From NCBI RefSeq assembly GCF_020179605.1, contig NZ_JAINZO010000001.1, positions 248,001-312,000 on the forward strand: a stretch of DNA of 64,000 bases, written 5' to 3'. This document shows, one piece after another, positions 56,224-64,000 of the stretch. The notes under the pieces are model-generated. The model was not told the DNA's origin, ran no database searches, and saw nothing but the letters and a program-made list of their open reading frames with translations. Source of the stretch: Geomonas agri. GTDB lineage: Bacteria > Desulfobacterota > Desulfuromonadia > Geobacterales > Geobacteraceae. Position 1 is the first letter of the stretch, and each line of letters begins with the position of its first letter. The position numbers were made by a program, and so were the translations under genes.

Positions 56224-56982
56224 ATGACAGAAGTCACCACCTACAACGACGGCAAAGTGCTGCGCGGCGAGGTCGACGTGGTACGGGAATTTCCCCTGGT
56301 GCTGCGGGTCAACGACCGGGAAATCGTCACGCTGATCGCCTCGCCCCACGACCTGCGCTTCCTCGTGGCGGGTTTCTTGCGCCTGCAGGGATTCGTCACG
56401 CACCTGGACGACTTCCTGATGTTGAGCGTTTGCAACGACTACGGCATCGCCAACGTCCGCATCAAAGGCGAGATCCCGGCGGAGTTGAAACCGGTCCTGA
56501 CCTCCGGGTGTGGCACCGGCATCACCTTTTTGCTTCCCGAAGCTGCCTGCGCGAGGGGGATTGCCGACGGGGTGCAGGTTCCGGTTACGGCAATCTTCGA
56601 GTTGATGAAGCAAGTAGCGCTGAGTTCCGCCAAGTACAAAAGCCATGGCGGTGTCCACTCCGCGGCTGTCGGCGATACCGCGGGGCGGTTGCTCCTGCAC
56701 GCCGAGGACCTCGGCAGGCACAACACCATCGATCGCCTGGCGGGGGAGGCTTTGTTGAAGGGAATTCCCCTCTCTGGCACCATCCTGGCCACCTCCGGTC
56801 GTGTCTCGGCGGAGATGGCGACCAAGGCGGCGCTCTTGGGCATCGCCGTCATTGTTTCCCGCACCTCTCCCACCGACATGGCTATCCGCATTTGCGAAGA
56901 TGCCGGCATCGCCCTGGTGGGCTACCTGCGCGGCACCAGGTTCACCGCCTACACTCATCCGGAATATATTTTATTTCCTTAA
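56224..56982 (+). CDS. fdhD: Formate dehydrogenase accessory sulfurtransferase FdhD
   Basis: FdhD carries sulfur to the molybdenum cofactor of formate dehydrogenases. The 252-residue product has the SGCGTG motif with the conserved cysteine, HGGVHSAA, the LGRHNTIDRL block and TSGRVSAEM...VSRTSPTDMAI. The conserved motif shows one cysteine in the CxxC position (CGTG), as in many non-enteric members. The ATG at 56224 is preferred because the earlier one at 56212 lies in a repeat. No formate dehydrogenase gene is in the window. Confidence 0.93.
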   Translation: MTEVTTYNDGKVLRGEVDVVREFPLVLRVNDREIVTLIASPHDLRFLVAGFLRLQGFVTHLDDFLMLSVCNDYGIANVRIKGEIPAELKPVLTSGCGTGITFLLPEAACARGIADGVQVPVTAIFELMKQVALSSAKYKSHGGVHSAAVGDTAGRLLLHAEDLGRHNTIDRLAGEALLKGIPLSGTILATSGRVSAEMATKAALLGIAVIVSRTSPTDMAIRICEDAGIALVGYLRGTRFTAYTHPEYILFP

Positions 56983-57090
56983 TGCTTGTCTGTCCCTCGC
57001 AGGGATTCAGCTCCACTGATTCCAGCTAAAACGCCACAGTAACAACTCTTTCGGCGCCGATCTGCGCCATTTTACAGGCGCTTTCAACAA

Positions 57091-57119
57091 TTGACAAAGC
57101 AGGGTAAAAATTGTATACA
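57091..57119 (+). promoter_or_regulatory. acnB promoter with embedded TGTATACA palindrome
   Basis: TTGACA (57091-57096) and TATACA (57114-57119) are spaced by 17 bases. The -10 lies inside the 8-base palindrome TGTATACA, a core used by several GntR-family regulators. The leader to the ATG is about 75 bases. Confidence 0.72.
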
Positions 57120-57200
57120 GTATCCGTTCAAATGAAGCATCAGCTGACAGAAGACTTTTGATAACTTCCGTAAATAGCTGGACATTATCTAGGAGGAATC

Positions 57201-59720
57201 ATGATCGAAGCGTATCTGAAGCAAGAGGCAGAAAGAAAGGCACTCGGTATCCCTGCGAAGCCGCTCGACCCTGAGCAGACCGCGGACCTTTGCAAACTGT
57301 TGGAAGCACCCCCGGCAGGCAAGGAGGAGTTCCTGCTCCACCTCCTGAAGGAAAGGGTCTCCCCGGGCGTCGACCCGGCTGCCGAGGTCAAAGCCGGTTT
57401 CCTGGCTGCCATCCTCGCAGGCTCCAAGAAGTCCCCGCTGGTCTCCAAGAAAGACGCGGTCCAGATCCTGGGCACCATGCTGGGCGGCTACAACGTGGCC
57501 CCGCTGGTCGCGGCCCTGAAGGACGCAGAAGTTGCTGACGAGGCCGTCAAGGCCCTGTGCGGCACCACCCTCGTCTACGATGCCTTTGACGATGTCCTCG
57601 AACTCTCCAAGTCCAACGCCGGCGCCAAAAAAGTGCTCGAGTCCTGGGCTAACGCCGAGTGGTTCACCTCCAAGCCGGGTCTGCCGGAGACCGTGAAGGT
57701 GAAGGTCTACAAGGTCGACGGCGAGATCAACACCGACGACTTCTCCCCGGCGGGCGACGCCTGGAGCCGTCCGGACATCCCGCTGCACGCGCTTGCCATG
57801 GGCAAGACCCGCTTCCCGGATGGCAATGCCACCATCGCCAAGTTCAGGGCTGACGGTTTCCAGGTTGCCTTCGTGGGCGACGTCGTGGGTACCGGTTCTT
57901 CCCGTAAGTCCGCCTGCAACAGCGTCCTCTGGCACATCGGCCAGGACATCCCGGCGGTCCCGAACAAGCGTCGCGACGGCATCATTATCGGCGGCGTCAT
58001 CGCACCGATCTTCTTCAACACCGCGCAGGACTCCGGCGCGTTCCCGATCAAAACCGACGTGACCAAGATGAAGACCGGCGACGTCATCGTGATCAACGCC
58101 AAGAAGGGCGAGATCACCACCGAAGGCGGCGAAGTGCTCTCCTCCTTCAACGTGGCTCCGAACACCCTGTTCGACGAGTTCCGCGCCGGCGGCCGCATCC
58201 CGCTGATCATTGGCCGTGCCCTCACCGATCGCGCTCGCAAGGCCCTCGGTCTGGCACCGACCGACGTCTTCACCCTGCCGGTCAACCCGGTTCCTAAGGC
58301 TGGCCAGGGCTACTCGCTGGCGCAGAAGATGGTCGGCCAGGCCTGCGGCGTCGCCGGCGTTCTGCCGGGCACCGCGTGCGAGCCGAAGATGACCACCGTC
58401 GGTTCCCAGGACACCACCGGCCCGATGACCGCCGACGAGCTGAAAGAGCTCGCCTGCCTCAAGTTCCAGGCGCCGATGTTCATGCAGTCCTTCTGCCACA
58501 CCGCCGCTTACCCGAAACCGGCCGACGTCAAGATGCACAAGACTCTGCCGCAGTTCATCATCGAGCGTGGCGGCGTGCCCCTGAAGCCGGGCGACGGCGT
58601 CATCCACTCCTGGCTGAACCGTCTGCTGGTTCCGGACACCGTCGGTACCGGCGGCGACTCCCACACCCGTTTCCCGATCGGCATCTCCTTCCCGGCAGGC
58701 TCCGGCCTGGTCGCCTTCGCGGGCGCGCTCGGCTTCATGCCGCTGGACATGCCTGAGTCCGTACTGGTCCGCTTCAAGGGCAAGTTCAACCCGGGCATCA
58801 CCCTGCGCGACGCGGTCAACGCGATCCCCTACTGGGCCATCAAGCAGGGCCTGCTCACCGTGCCCAAGAAGAACAAGGTCAACATCTTCAACGGCCGTAT
58901 CCTCGAGATGGAAGGTCTGCCGGATCTCTCCGTTGAGCAGGCTTTTGAACTGACCGATGCCGCTGCCGAGCGCAGCGCCGCGGCAGGCTGCATCAAGCTG
59001 TCCGAGGCGTCGGTAGCTACCTACCTCCGCTCCAACGTGGCCCTCATGAAGCAGATGATCGCTGACGGCTACCAGGATGCGCAGACCCTGCAGAACAGGA
59101 TCGACGCAGCCAACGAGTGGCTGAAGAATCCGAAGCTTCTCGAAGCAGATGCCAACGCCGAGTACGCCGCGGTCATCGAGATCGATCTCGCCGAAATCAC
59201 CGAGCCGATCCTCGCCTGCCCGAACGATCCGGACGACGTCAAGCTCCTCTCCGAGGTTGCCGGCACCCCGATCCAGGACGTGTTCCTCGGTTCCTGCATG
59301 ACCAACATCGGCCACTTCCGTGCTGCCGGCGAGATCTGGAGGGGGCAGAAGTTCAACCCGAATGTCCGCACCTGGATCTGCCCGCCGACCCGCATGGATC
59401 AGGCAAAGCTGAAAGACGAGGCGTACTTCTCGGTGTACAGCGCCATGGGCGCCCGTGTCGAGATCGCCGGCTGCTCCCTCTGCATGGGTAACCAGGCACG
59501 CGTGCCCGACGGGGTGAACATGTTCTCCACCTCGACCCGTAACTTCGACGACAGGATCGGCAATGGCGCCAAGGTGTTCCTGGGCTCCGCAGAGCTCGGT
59601 GCCGTCACCGTGAACATGGGCAAGCTCCCGACCCCGGCCGAGTACCTGGCCGTGTACAAGGAGAAGGTTGAGCCGAACAAGGCCAACGTGTACAAGTACC
59701 TCCAGTTCGACGAGATGTAA
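57201..59720 (+). CDS. acnB: Aconitate hydratase B (aconitase/2-methylisocitrate dehydratase)
   Basis: AcnB isomerises citrate to isocitrate in the TCA cycle with a [4Fe-4S] cluster. The 839-residue product has the AcnB-specific N-terminal HEAT-like domain ([21 protein letters not shown]), then the swivel domain ([17 protein letters not shown]) and the core with [40 protein letters not shown] and [11 protein letters not shown], which supply cluster cysteines. AGGAGGAATC precedes the ATG. A strong hairpin terminator follows. Confidence 0.97.
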   Translation: MIEAYLKQEAERKALGIPAKPLDPEQTADLCKLLEAPPAGKEEFLLHLLKERVSPGVDPAAEVKAGFLAAILAGSKKSPLVSKKDAVQILGTMLGGYNVAPLVAALKDAEVADEAVKALCGTTLVYDAFDDVLELSKSNAGAKKVLESWANAEWFTSKPGLPETVKVKVYKVDGEINTDDFSPAGDAWSRPDIPLHALAMGKTRFPDGNATIAKFRADGFQVAFVGDVVGTGSSRKSACNSVLWHIGQDIPAVPNKRRDGIIIGGVIAPIFFNTAQDSGAFPIKTDVTKMKTGDVIVINAKKGEITTEGGEVLSSFNVAPNTLFDEFRAGGRIPLIIGRALTDRARKALGLAPTDVFTLPVNPVPKAGQGYSLAQKMVGQACGVAGVLPGTACEPKMTTVGSQDTTGPMTADELKELACLKFQAPMFMQSFCHTAAYPKPADVKMHKTLPQFIIERGGVPLKPGDGVIHSWLNRLLVPDTVGTGGDSHTRFPIGISFPAGSGLVAFAGALGFMPLDMPESVLVRFKGKFNPGITLRDAVNAIPYWAIKQGLLTVPKKNKVNIFNGRILEMEGLPDLSVEQAFELTDAAAERSAAAGCIKLSEASVATYLRSNVALMKQMIADGYQDAQTLQNRIDAANEWLKNPKLLEADANAEYAAVIEIDLAEITEPILACPNDPDDVKLLSEVAGTPIQDVFLGSCMTNIGHFRAAGEIWRGQKFNPNVRTWICPPTRMDQAKLKDEAYFSVYSAMGARVEIAGCSLCMGNQARVPDGVNMFSTSTRNFDDRIGNGAKVFLGSAELGAVTVNMGKLPTPAEYLAVYKEKVEPNKANVYKYLQFDEM

Positions 59721-59744
59721 TAAGAGCTGGTAGCAGCACAATAA

Positions 59745-59780
59745 GAAAGGCCCGCCGGGAAACCGGCGGGCCTTTCTATT
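59745..59780 (+). terminator. Terminator after acnB
   Basis: A perfect 14-bp stem, GAAAGGCCCGCCGG with CCGGCGGGCCTTTC, is capped by a GAAA tetraloop and followed by TATTTT. It can also serve pepF, which converges on it. Confidence 0.92.
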
Positions 59781-59791
59781 TTAGGGTTAGT

Positions 59792-59812
59792 CTGACCAGT
59801 CAGACTGGTCAG
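59792..59812. repeat. GTCTGACTGGTC-type palindrome
   Basis: CTGACCAGTC and GACTGGTCAG form a perfect 10-bp inverted repeat with a one-base centre, between acnB and pepF. Related GTCNGAC words recur at 62979-63031. Confidence 0.75.
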
Positions 59813-59822
59813 GCGTCCCTGG

Positions 59823-61589
59823 CTAGACCAGTGCTTTCAACTCCGCGATGAGGTCGGCCAGAAGGTCGTACCCCCCCTGCCAGAAGCTCGGGTCGCTGAA
59901 GACGATCCCTGCCGGCGCCAAGGTGTCGCCGGGGGACTTGGAGCCGCCGTCGGCGAGGATGCCGCGGTAGATGGGGACGAAGCTCTCCCGTTCCTTTAGG
60001 TAGCGCTGGAACAGCGACAGCACCACCAGCTCGGCGCAGGTGTAGGAGTAGCAGTAGAAACGGGCGTGGATGAAGTGCGAGATGTAGCTCCAGCCGTACC
60101 GGTATGGCTCGATCATCTCCACCGCGTCACCGTACAGCTTCGCATTCTCCTGCCACCAGAGGTCGGCCAGCTCGTTCGCGGTCAGAAGTCCGTTCACCCG
60201 CTCCAGGTGCATGCGTTCCTCGAATCTGGTCAGTACGTTCTGCCGGAAAGTGGTGGCGATGATGTCCTCGATCTTGGCGCACAAGAGCGACTTCTTCACT
60301 TCGACGTCGGTCTCCCGCTCCAGGAGTTGGCGTGTCAGCAGCATCTCCCCGAACACGGATGCGGTCTCCGCCAGCGGCAGCGGCGGGTGATAGTTCAGCA
60401 TGGTCTGGCGCTGGGCGAGCTGGTAATGGATGCCGTGGCCGACCTCGTGGGCGATGGTGGCGACGTCGCGCAGGTTGCCGGTGAAGTTCAACAGGAGATA
60501 CGGCGGGAGCGACGGGGTCATCCCCATGCAGAAGGCACCGCCGCTCTTGCCGGGCCGAGGCAGCACGTCCACCCGCCTCTCGGTGAAGAAGGAGTCGGCG
60601 AGCTGAGCGAACTCTTCGGAGAAGCCCCGGTATGCCTCGACAGTCATGGTGCGTGCTTCTTCGAAGCTGTATTTGCGGTCGCTCTCGGTGAGCGGCGCAT
60701 AAACGTCCGTGTTCTTCAGCTTGGGCATGCCGAGCAACTTGGCCTTGAGGCGGAAGTATTCCTGGGCAAGCGGGTAGTTCTTTTCGGAGACCTGCATCAG
60801 GCTTTCCACCACCTCGTTGGGGATCTCGTTGCCGAGGTTGGTGGGCTCCATCGGATGGCTGTAGTTTCTGAGCTCCATCTCCTGTGAGTGATCCAGCGCA
60901 ACGTTGTTGAACACCGCAGAGTAGAGGATGCTATGCTCCTCGTGCTTTTTCAGGAAGGTGCCGAAGGCGCGCTCCCTCAGTCCCGCATCGGGATGGTGCA
61001 ACAGCGCCAGCAGCTCCTCTCCGGTCATCTCCCGGGTCTCCCCGTCCATCTCCAGGGTGTAGCGCAGCGAGGCGGATACCTCGTCGAACAGGCGACAAAA
61101 GGCCTGCACGCCGGTCAGGCTCTTCTGGGTGAGCAGGCTCTCCTCACGCTCGGAGAGCGTGTGCTTCTTGAACTTGCGCAGTACCGCCAGGAAATGCCGA
61201 TAATTGTCGAGCAGGGGGGCGTTAAGGAGTTGCTGGAAAGGCTCCTCCTCCATCTGGATAATCTCCAGGTCGAAGAAGAGGAGTTCACGCCCCATGGCAT
61301 TGCCGAACTCCTGGGACTTTTGGGAGAGGCGTTTGTGCAGGTCGCTTTCGCTGTCGGCGGCGAAGAGTAGGTGCGAGTACAGTTGCGGCACTGACAGCTC
61401 TTCCTGCAGCTTCTCGTAGCGTTTTAGCGCCTCGAGTAATTCTTCAGCTGAAAGCCCGGCGACCTTGCCACGGTAGCGCTCCCTGAACTCCGCGACTTGT
61501 GCGGTGGCGCTTTCGAAGGCTTGGGTCAGTTCGGGGGCGGAAGGGGAGGGGTAAAGTGGTGTGGTGTCCCAATTGAGATCGCTGCTCAT
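59823..61589 (-). CDS. pepF: Oligoendopeptidase F (M3 family)
   Basis: This cytoplasmic zinc peptidase cleaves oligopeptides. The 588-residue product has the HEVGH zinc motif (H381, E382, H385), the upstream GGAFCMGMTPSLPPYLLLNF block and the downstream ETASVFGEML segment with the third ligand. The ATG follows GGAGGAACA; in-frame sequence upstream is not conserved. It is monocistronic and converges on acnB. Length agrees with PepF. Confidence 0.95.
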   Translation of the reverse strand: MSSDLNWDTTPLYPSPSAPELTQAFESATAQVAEFRERYRGKVAGLSAEELLEALKRYEKLQEELSVPQLYSHLLFAADSESDLHKRLSQKSQEFGNAMGRELLFFDLEIIQMEEEPFQQLLNAPLLDNYRHFLAVLRKFKKHTLSEREESLLTQKSLTGVQAFCRLFDEVSASLRYTLEMDGETREMTGEELLALLHHPDAGLRERAFGTFLKKHEEHSILYSAVFNNVALDHSQEMELRNYSHPMEPTNLGNEIPNEVVESLMQVSEKNYPLAQEYFRLKAKLLGMPKLKNTDVYAPLTESDRKYSFEEARTMTVEAYRGFSEEFAQLADSFFTERRVDVLPRPGKSGGAFCMGMTPSLPPYLLLNFTGNLRDVATIAHEVGHGIHYQLAQRQTMLNYHPPLPLAETASVFGEMLLTRQLLERETDVEVKKSLLCAKIEDIIATTFRQNVLTRFEERMHLERVNGLLTANELADLWWQENAKLYGDAVEMIEPYRYGWSYISHFIHARFYCYSYTCAELVVLSLFQRYLKERESFVPIYRGILADGGSKSPGDTLAPAGIVFSDPSFWQGGYDLLADLIAELKALV

Positions 61590-61814
61590 TGTTCCTCCTG
61601 GCAGGCGTGGATTATTCAATGATTCCGAATGAATGGAACCGATAGTAATGCATGGGGTGCATGGTGTCAAGGCAGGGGGGTGCCGGTAAGCGCCAGTTCT
61701 AGCGGTGCGCGCCGCTCAAGTTGCCTTGACAACCAAGAGGGGTGCGATAGAACTAGCGAATGTTAAAAAAATATAATTATGCAATGGTTTAGCCGCCGAC
61801 TGTTCTTCCGGGTA

Positions 61815-61836
61815 GGAAGTGGAGACCTCCGCTTCC
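61815..61836. repeat. Inverted repeat upstream of the Fis-type gene
   Basis: GGAAGTGGAG and CTCCGCTTCC are inverted with a two-base centre and one mismatch. It lies about 46 bases before the orphan Fis-type gene and could be an operator or hairpin. Confidence 0.55.
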
Positions 61837-61881
61837 GCAAGTGGTTCCTCTGTTAACCGCTAGCAGGCGAGGATGGACGTC

Positions 61882-62259
61882 ATGAAAAAGCGTCAGGTAG
61901 TTGAAGATGCGGCCTGCCGGCCCCCTTCGGGGAACGGCAGCGAGTCCCACCCCGCCGGGTGGATGGGTGCTCAATGCGTGGTACTGCAGCGGCTCTTTGC
62001 GGGCCGCAACGACGTGAACTTGTCAGGGGGGCAACTCGCACCGAGCGGCGAGACCGCCTGCGGCATGGTGGAGGGCGTCTCCGGTCAGATGACCCTCAGG
62101 GAAGCCCGGGACAGGGTGGAACGCTACATGGTGCACGATGCCATCGAGGCTGCGGGGGGGAACATGAGCAAGGCAGCTGAAGTGCTGGGGGTGAGCCGTC
62201 CCGCCCTCTACGACCTGGCCAAGAAGTACGGGCTGTGCCGGATCAAACCGCGCGGGTAG
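61882..62259 (+). CDS. Orphan Fis-type helix-turn-helix protein
   Basis: The 125-residue product ends in a Fis-family HTH (about residues 75-120): MTLREARDRVERYMV, then GGNMSKAAEVLGVSRPALYDLAKKYGL. This closely resembles the C-terminal DNA-binding domain of NtrC-type, PEP-CTERM-associated (PrsR-like) regulators. The receiver and AAA+ domains are absent; the first 70 residues have no recognisable domain. It may be a free-standing regulator or the remnant of a longer one. ATG chosen by the GCGAGG site; another lies three codons earlier. It overlaps the convergent HAD gene by 17 bases. Confidence 0.72.
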   Translation: MKKRQVVEDAACRPPSGNGSESHPAGWMGAQCVVLQRLFAGRNDVNLSGGQLAPSGETACGMVEGVSGQMTLREARDRVERYMVHDAIEAAGGNMSKAAEVLGVSRPALYDLAKKYGLCRIKPRG

Positions 62260-62956
62260 GTGAGAGCTCCACGCTCATACCGCCATCGCGCGGGATTAGT
62301 TCACTGAAGTAATGAATGGAGTGAAAACTCTCCGATTGCGCCGGCGTCGCCATCGAGCTGAATCGCCCGACATGGATCAGGTAGCGGATGCCGAAGCGGC
62401 GCGCGGTCTCCAAGTTGGTCTCGCTGTCCTCTCCCAGCATGGTCCGTTCCGGATCATACGGCACCTTCTGCTGCAGTTTCCCCCAGAAAAGGGGATCTTC
62501 CTTAGGCAGCCCCAGGTCGTGGGCTGAAATAATCCCATCGAAGTAGCTCCCTATCCTGGTCAGGCGCAGTTTGATGTTGAGGGTTTTACTGTGGGCGTTG
62601 GTCACCAGGTAGATCTTCTTGCCGTGCTGGCGCAAAAAGAGGAGGAACTCGATCACGAAGGGGTGCACCGCGATCAGGTGGTTTACCTCCTCCTTGAGCA
62701 CCGGGATGTCGAGGCCGAGCTGCGCCGACCAGTAGTCGAGGTCGGTCCAGTTGAGGGTCTGCTCCTGGGAGCGGAACAAGCGGTGCAGCTTCTCCTGCGC
62801 GGCGTGCTCGCTGAGGCCGTTTTTTTCCGCGTAGCGCTTGGGGACGTGCTCCAGCCAGAAGTGGTCGTCAAAGTGCCGGTCCAGCAGGGTGCCGTCCATG
62901 TCCAGGTGGACGGTGTCGATAAGGTTCCAGTCTACGTGCAGGGGGGGGAGGGGCAT
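62243..62956 (-). CDS. yrfG: HAD-family phosphatase, YrfG-like (GMP/IMP nucleotidase)
   Basis: The 237-residue product is a haloacid dehalogenase-fold hydrolase with motif I HLDMDGTLLD (D19, D21), motif II VTNAHSK, and motif III/IV LGEDSETNLETARRFG. Length, cap-domain size and the DWNLIDTVHLDMDGTLLD opening fit YrfG, a GMP/IMP 5'-nucleotidase in enterics. Substrate assignment is by resemblance only. It overlaps the Fis-type gene at its 3' end and lies downstream of thrC. Confidence 0.85.
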   Translation of the reverse strand: MPLPPLHVDWNLIDTVHLDMDGTLLDRHFDDHFWLEHVPKRYAEKNGLSEHAAQEKLHRLFRSQEQTLNWTDLDYWSAQLGLDIPVLKEEVNHLIAVHPFVIEFLLFLRQHGKKIYLVTNAHSKTLNIKLRLTRIGSYFDGIISAHDLGLPKEDPLFWGKLQQKVPYDPERTMLGEDSETNLETARRFGIRYLIHVGRFSSMATPAQSESFHSIHYFSELIPRDGGMSVELSPTRAV

Positions 62957-62978
62957 TGGAAAGGGTTCTCTTTTTTGG

Positions 62979-63021
62979 GTCGGACCTGTCTGGCTAGTTG
63001 GACTAGTCCGACAGGTCCGAC
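62979..63021. repeat. GTCGGACCTGTC inverted repeat between yrfG and thrC
   Basis: GTCGGACCTGTC and GACAGGTCCGAC are perfect 12-bp inverted arms, with GGACTAGTCC, itself a palindrome, in the middle. No T-run follows on either strand as needed for termination. It shares GTCNGAC words with the 59792 element. Confidence 0.75.
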
Positions 63022-63033
63022 GTCGACGTCAGA

Positions 63034-64000
63034 CTAAGCTTTGGCTTTTACGAAGGCCTTCACCAGCTCCTTGTCGGCAGCCATGATCTCGCAGCGGGTT
63101 TCCTTTCCCTGCAGGGCTGCCAACTGCGGCGGCAGCGGCGCGGGTGTCCCGATGGCGCGCTCCACGGCCTCGCCGAACTTGGCGGGGTGGGCAGTGGCCA
63201 GGCAGACCACGGCGGGGTGCCCCTTGACGCACTCGAGTGCGCCGCGCACGCCGACGGCGGTGTGCGGGTCGAGCAGGTAGCCGGTCTCCTTGTTGAACGA
63301 GGCAATGGTCTCCAGGGTCATGGCTTCGTTCACAGTGCAGCTCAGGAACTCGCTCTGCACGCGCTGCACCTCTTCGGCAGTGAAGACGATCTTGCCAGTC
63401 TGCTGCAGTTCGGCGAAGGCGCTTCTGACCCGCTCCGGGCTCTCGTTGAAGAGGTAGTACAGGTAGCGCTCCAGGTTGGAGGCGAGCTGGATGTCCATCG
63501 ACGGCGATACCGTCTGCACCACCTGGCCCAGCGAGTAATCGCCGCTTTGCACGAAGCGCGCGAGGATGTTGTTCTCGTTGGTCGCCAAAAGCAGTTTCTC
63601 GACAGGAAGGCCCATCCTCTTGGCGAGGTAGCCGGCGAAGATATCGCCGAAGTTGCCGGTCGGCACCGAGAAGACCACCTTGCCCTGCTCGGGGAGCCTG
63701 CCCCAGGCGTAGAAGTAGTAGACCACCTGCGCCAGCACGCGCGCCCAGTTGATCGAATTGACTGCGCCCAACGCGTATTCCTTCTTGAACTCCAGGTCGT
63801 TGAACAGGGTCTTGACGATATTCTGGCAGTCGTCGAAGGTCCCCTCGACGGCGATGTTGTGCACGTTCTCGTCGAGCACGCTGGTCATCTGCAGTGCCTG
63901 GATAGGCGAGGTCTTCAGGTGCGGGTGCAGGATGAAGATGTTAATGTTTTCCTTGCCGCGTACGCCGGCGATGGCGGCGCTGCCGGTGTCGCCGGAGGTG
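63034..64000 (-). CDS. thrC: Threonine synthase, 5' part outside window
   Basis: ThrC is the PLP enzyme converting O-phosphohomoserine to threonine. The visible 322 residues begin inside the TSGDTGSAA cofactor region and contain VPTGNFGDIFAGYLAKRMGLP, NENNIL, MDIQLASNLERYLYYL and a TAHPAKFGEA C-terminal segment. This is the longer, class II-like threonine synthase form. The N-terminus with the PLP lysine is beyond the window. It uses the same pathway started by lysC upstream in the window. Confidence 0.95.
   Translation of the reverse strand, partial: TSGDTGSAAIAGVRGKENINIFILHPHLKTSPIQALQMTSVLDENVHNIAVEGTFDDCQNIVKTLFNDLEFKKEYALGAVNSINWARVLAQVVYYFYAWGRLPEQGKVVFSVPTGNFGDIFAGYLAKRMGLPVEKLLLATNENNILARFVQSGDYSLGQVVQTVSPSMDIQLASNLERYLYYLFNESPERVRSAFAELQQTGKIVFTAEEVQRVQSEFLSCTVNEAMTLETIASFNKETGYLLDPHTAVGVRGALECVKGHPAVVCLATAHPAKFGEAVERAIGTPAPLPPQLAALQGKETRCEIMAADKELVKAFVKAKA

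Noticed and set aside
57189-59741. An 850-codon open frame antisense to acnB
   Set aside because: It mirrors acnB codon positions in GC-rich DNA, has no ribosome site and no recognisable domains; acnB itself is unmistakable.
62979-63021. Terminator for thrC or yrfG
   Set aside because: The inverted repeat is strong, but no T-run follows it on either strand in the required position.

Overview
The window is GC-rich, densely packed bacterial chromosome. It most likely comes from the Geobacteraceae (Geobacter/Citrifermentans/Geomonas group). That placement is inferred from gene content: a citramalate synthase of the type used for isoleucine synthesis, an aconitase B, an atypical type II secretion operon next to ftsEX/envC/ctpA, many multiheme-compatible respiratory genes, and short dispersed G/C-rich hairpin repeats. 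No rRNA, CRISPR array, prophage or insertion sequence was seen. The window opens inside a copper P-type ATPase gene and closes inside thrC, both on the minus strand.

Positions 1-12,700 form a respiratory and nitrosative-stress region. A minus-strand ccoNOQP-ccoG-fixH-ccoI operon encodes a cbb3 oxidase and its assembly factors. It is followed by hcp (hybrid cluster protein), norCB (nitric oxide reductase), ric (Fe-S cluster repair) with a tiny downstream membrane ORF, and a bacteriohemerythrin. Two cytochrome subunits depart from the standard plan: CcoO carries a second heme-c domain while CcoP has only one, and NorC carries an extra C-terminal heme-c domain. A second terminal oxidase, cydAB, follows an Rrf2 regulator at 28.7-31.7 kb.

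Positions 12,850-37,930 are mostly housekeeping: a divergent polysaccharide deacetylase, a ParA-like ATPase, xseA-xseB-ispA-dxs, a TPR metallopeptidase, acpS-nnr-CBS-tsaE, lysC, cimA, a ComEA-like protein, and the protein quality-control run tig-clpP-clpX-lon followed by hupB. Three tRNA genes (Asp, Val, Asp) follow hupB.

Positions 38,540-54,480 are the most interesting part. A nine-gene secretion operon mixes type II and type IV pilus features: GspF, GspE, PilM/N/O/P-like proteins, a secretin and two pseudopilins. The secretin is a lipoprotein with TPRs and, after a long Ala/Pro linker, a C-terminal cohesin-like domain. Directly downstream lie ftsE-ftsX, an EnvC-type amidase activator and ctpA. 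Beyond them is a secreted protein with an N-terminal cohesin-like domain and a C-terminal EF-hand segment that fits the dockerin pattern. A cohesin-dockerin contact at the secretin exit is the main novel hypothesis here.

Positions 54,500-64,000 hold a structured leader before a succinate-semialdehyde dehydrogenase-like gene, fdhD, acnB, pepF, an orphan Fis-type DNA-binding protein, a YrfG-like HAD phosphatase and the 3' part of thrC. Intergenic regions contain at least four families of short dispersed or palindromic repeats. All product calls come from reading translated sequence and recalling family motifs. No database search was run.
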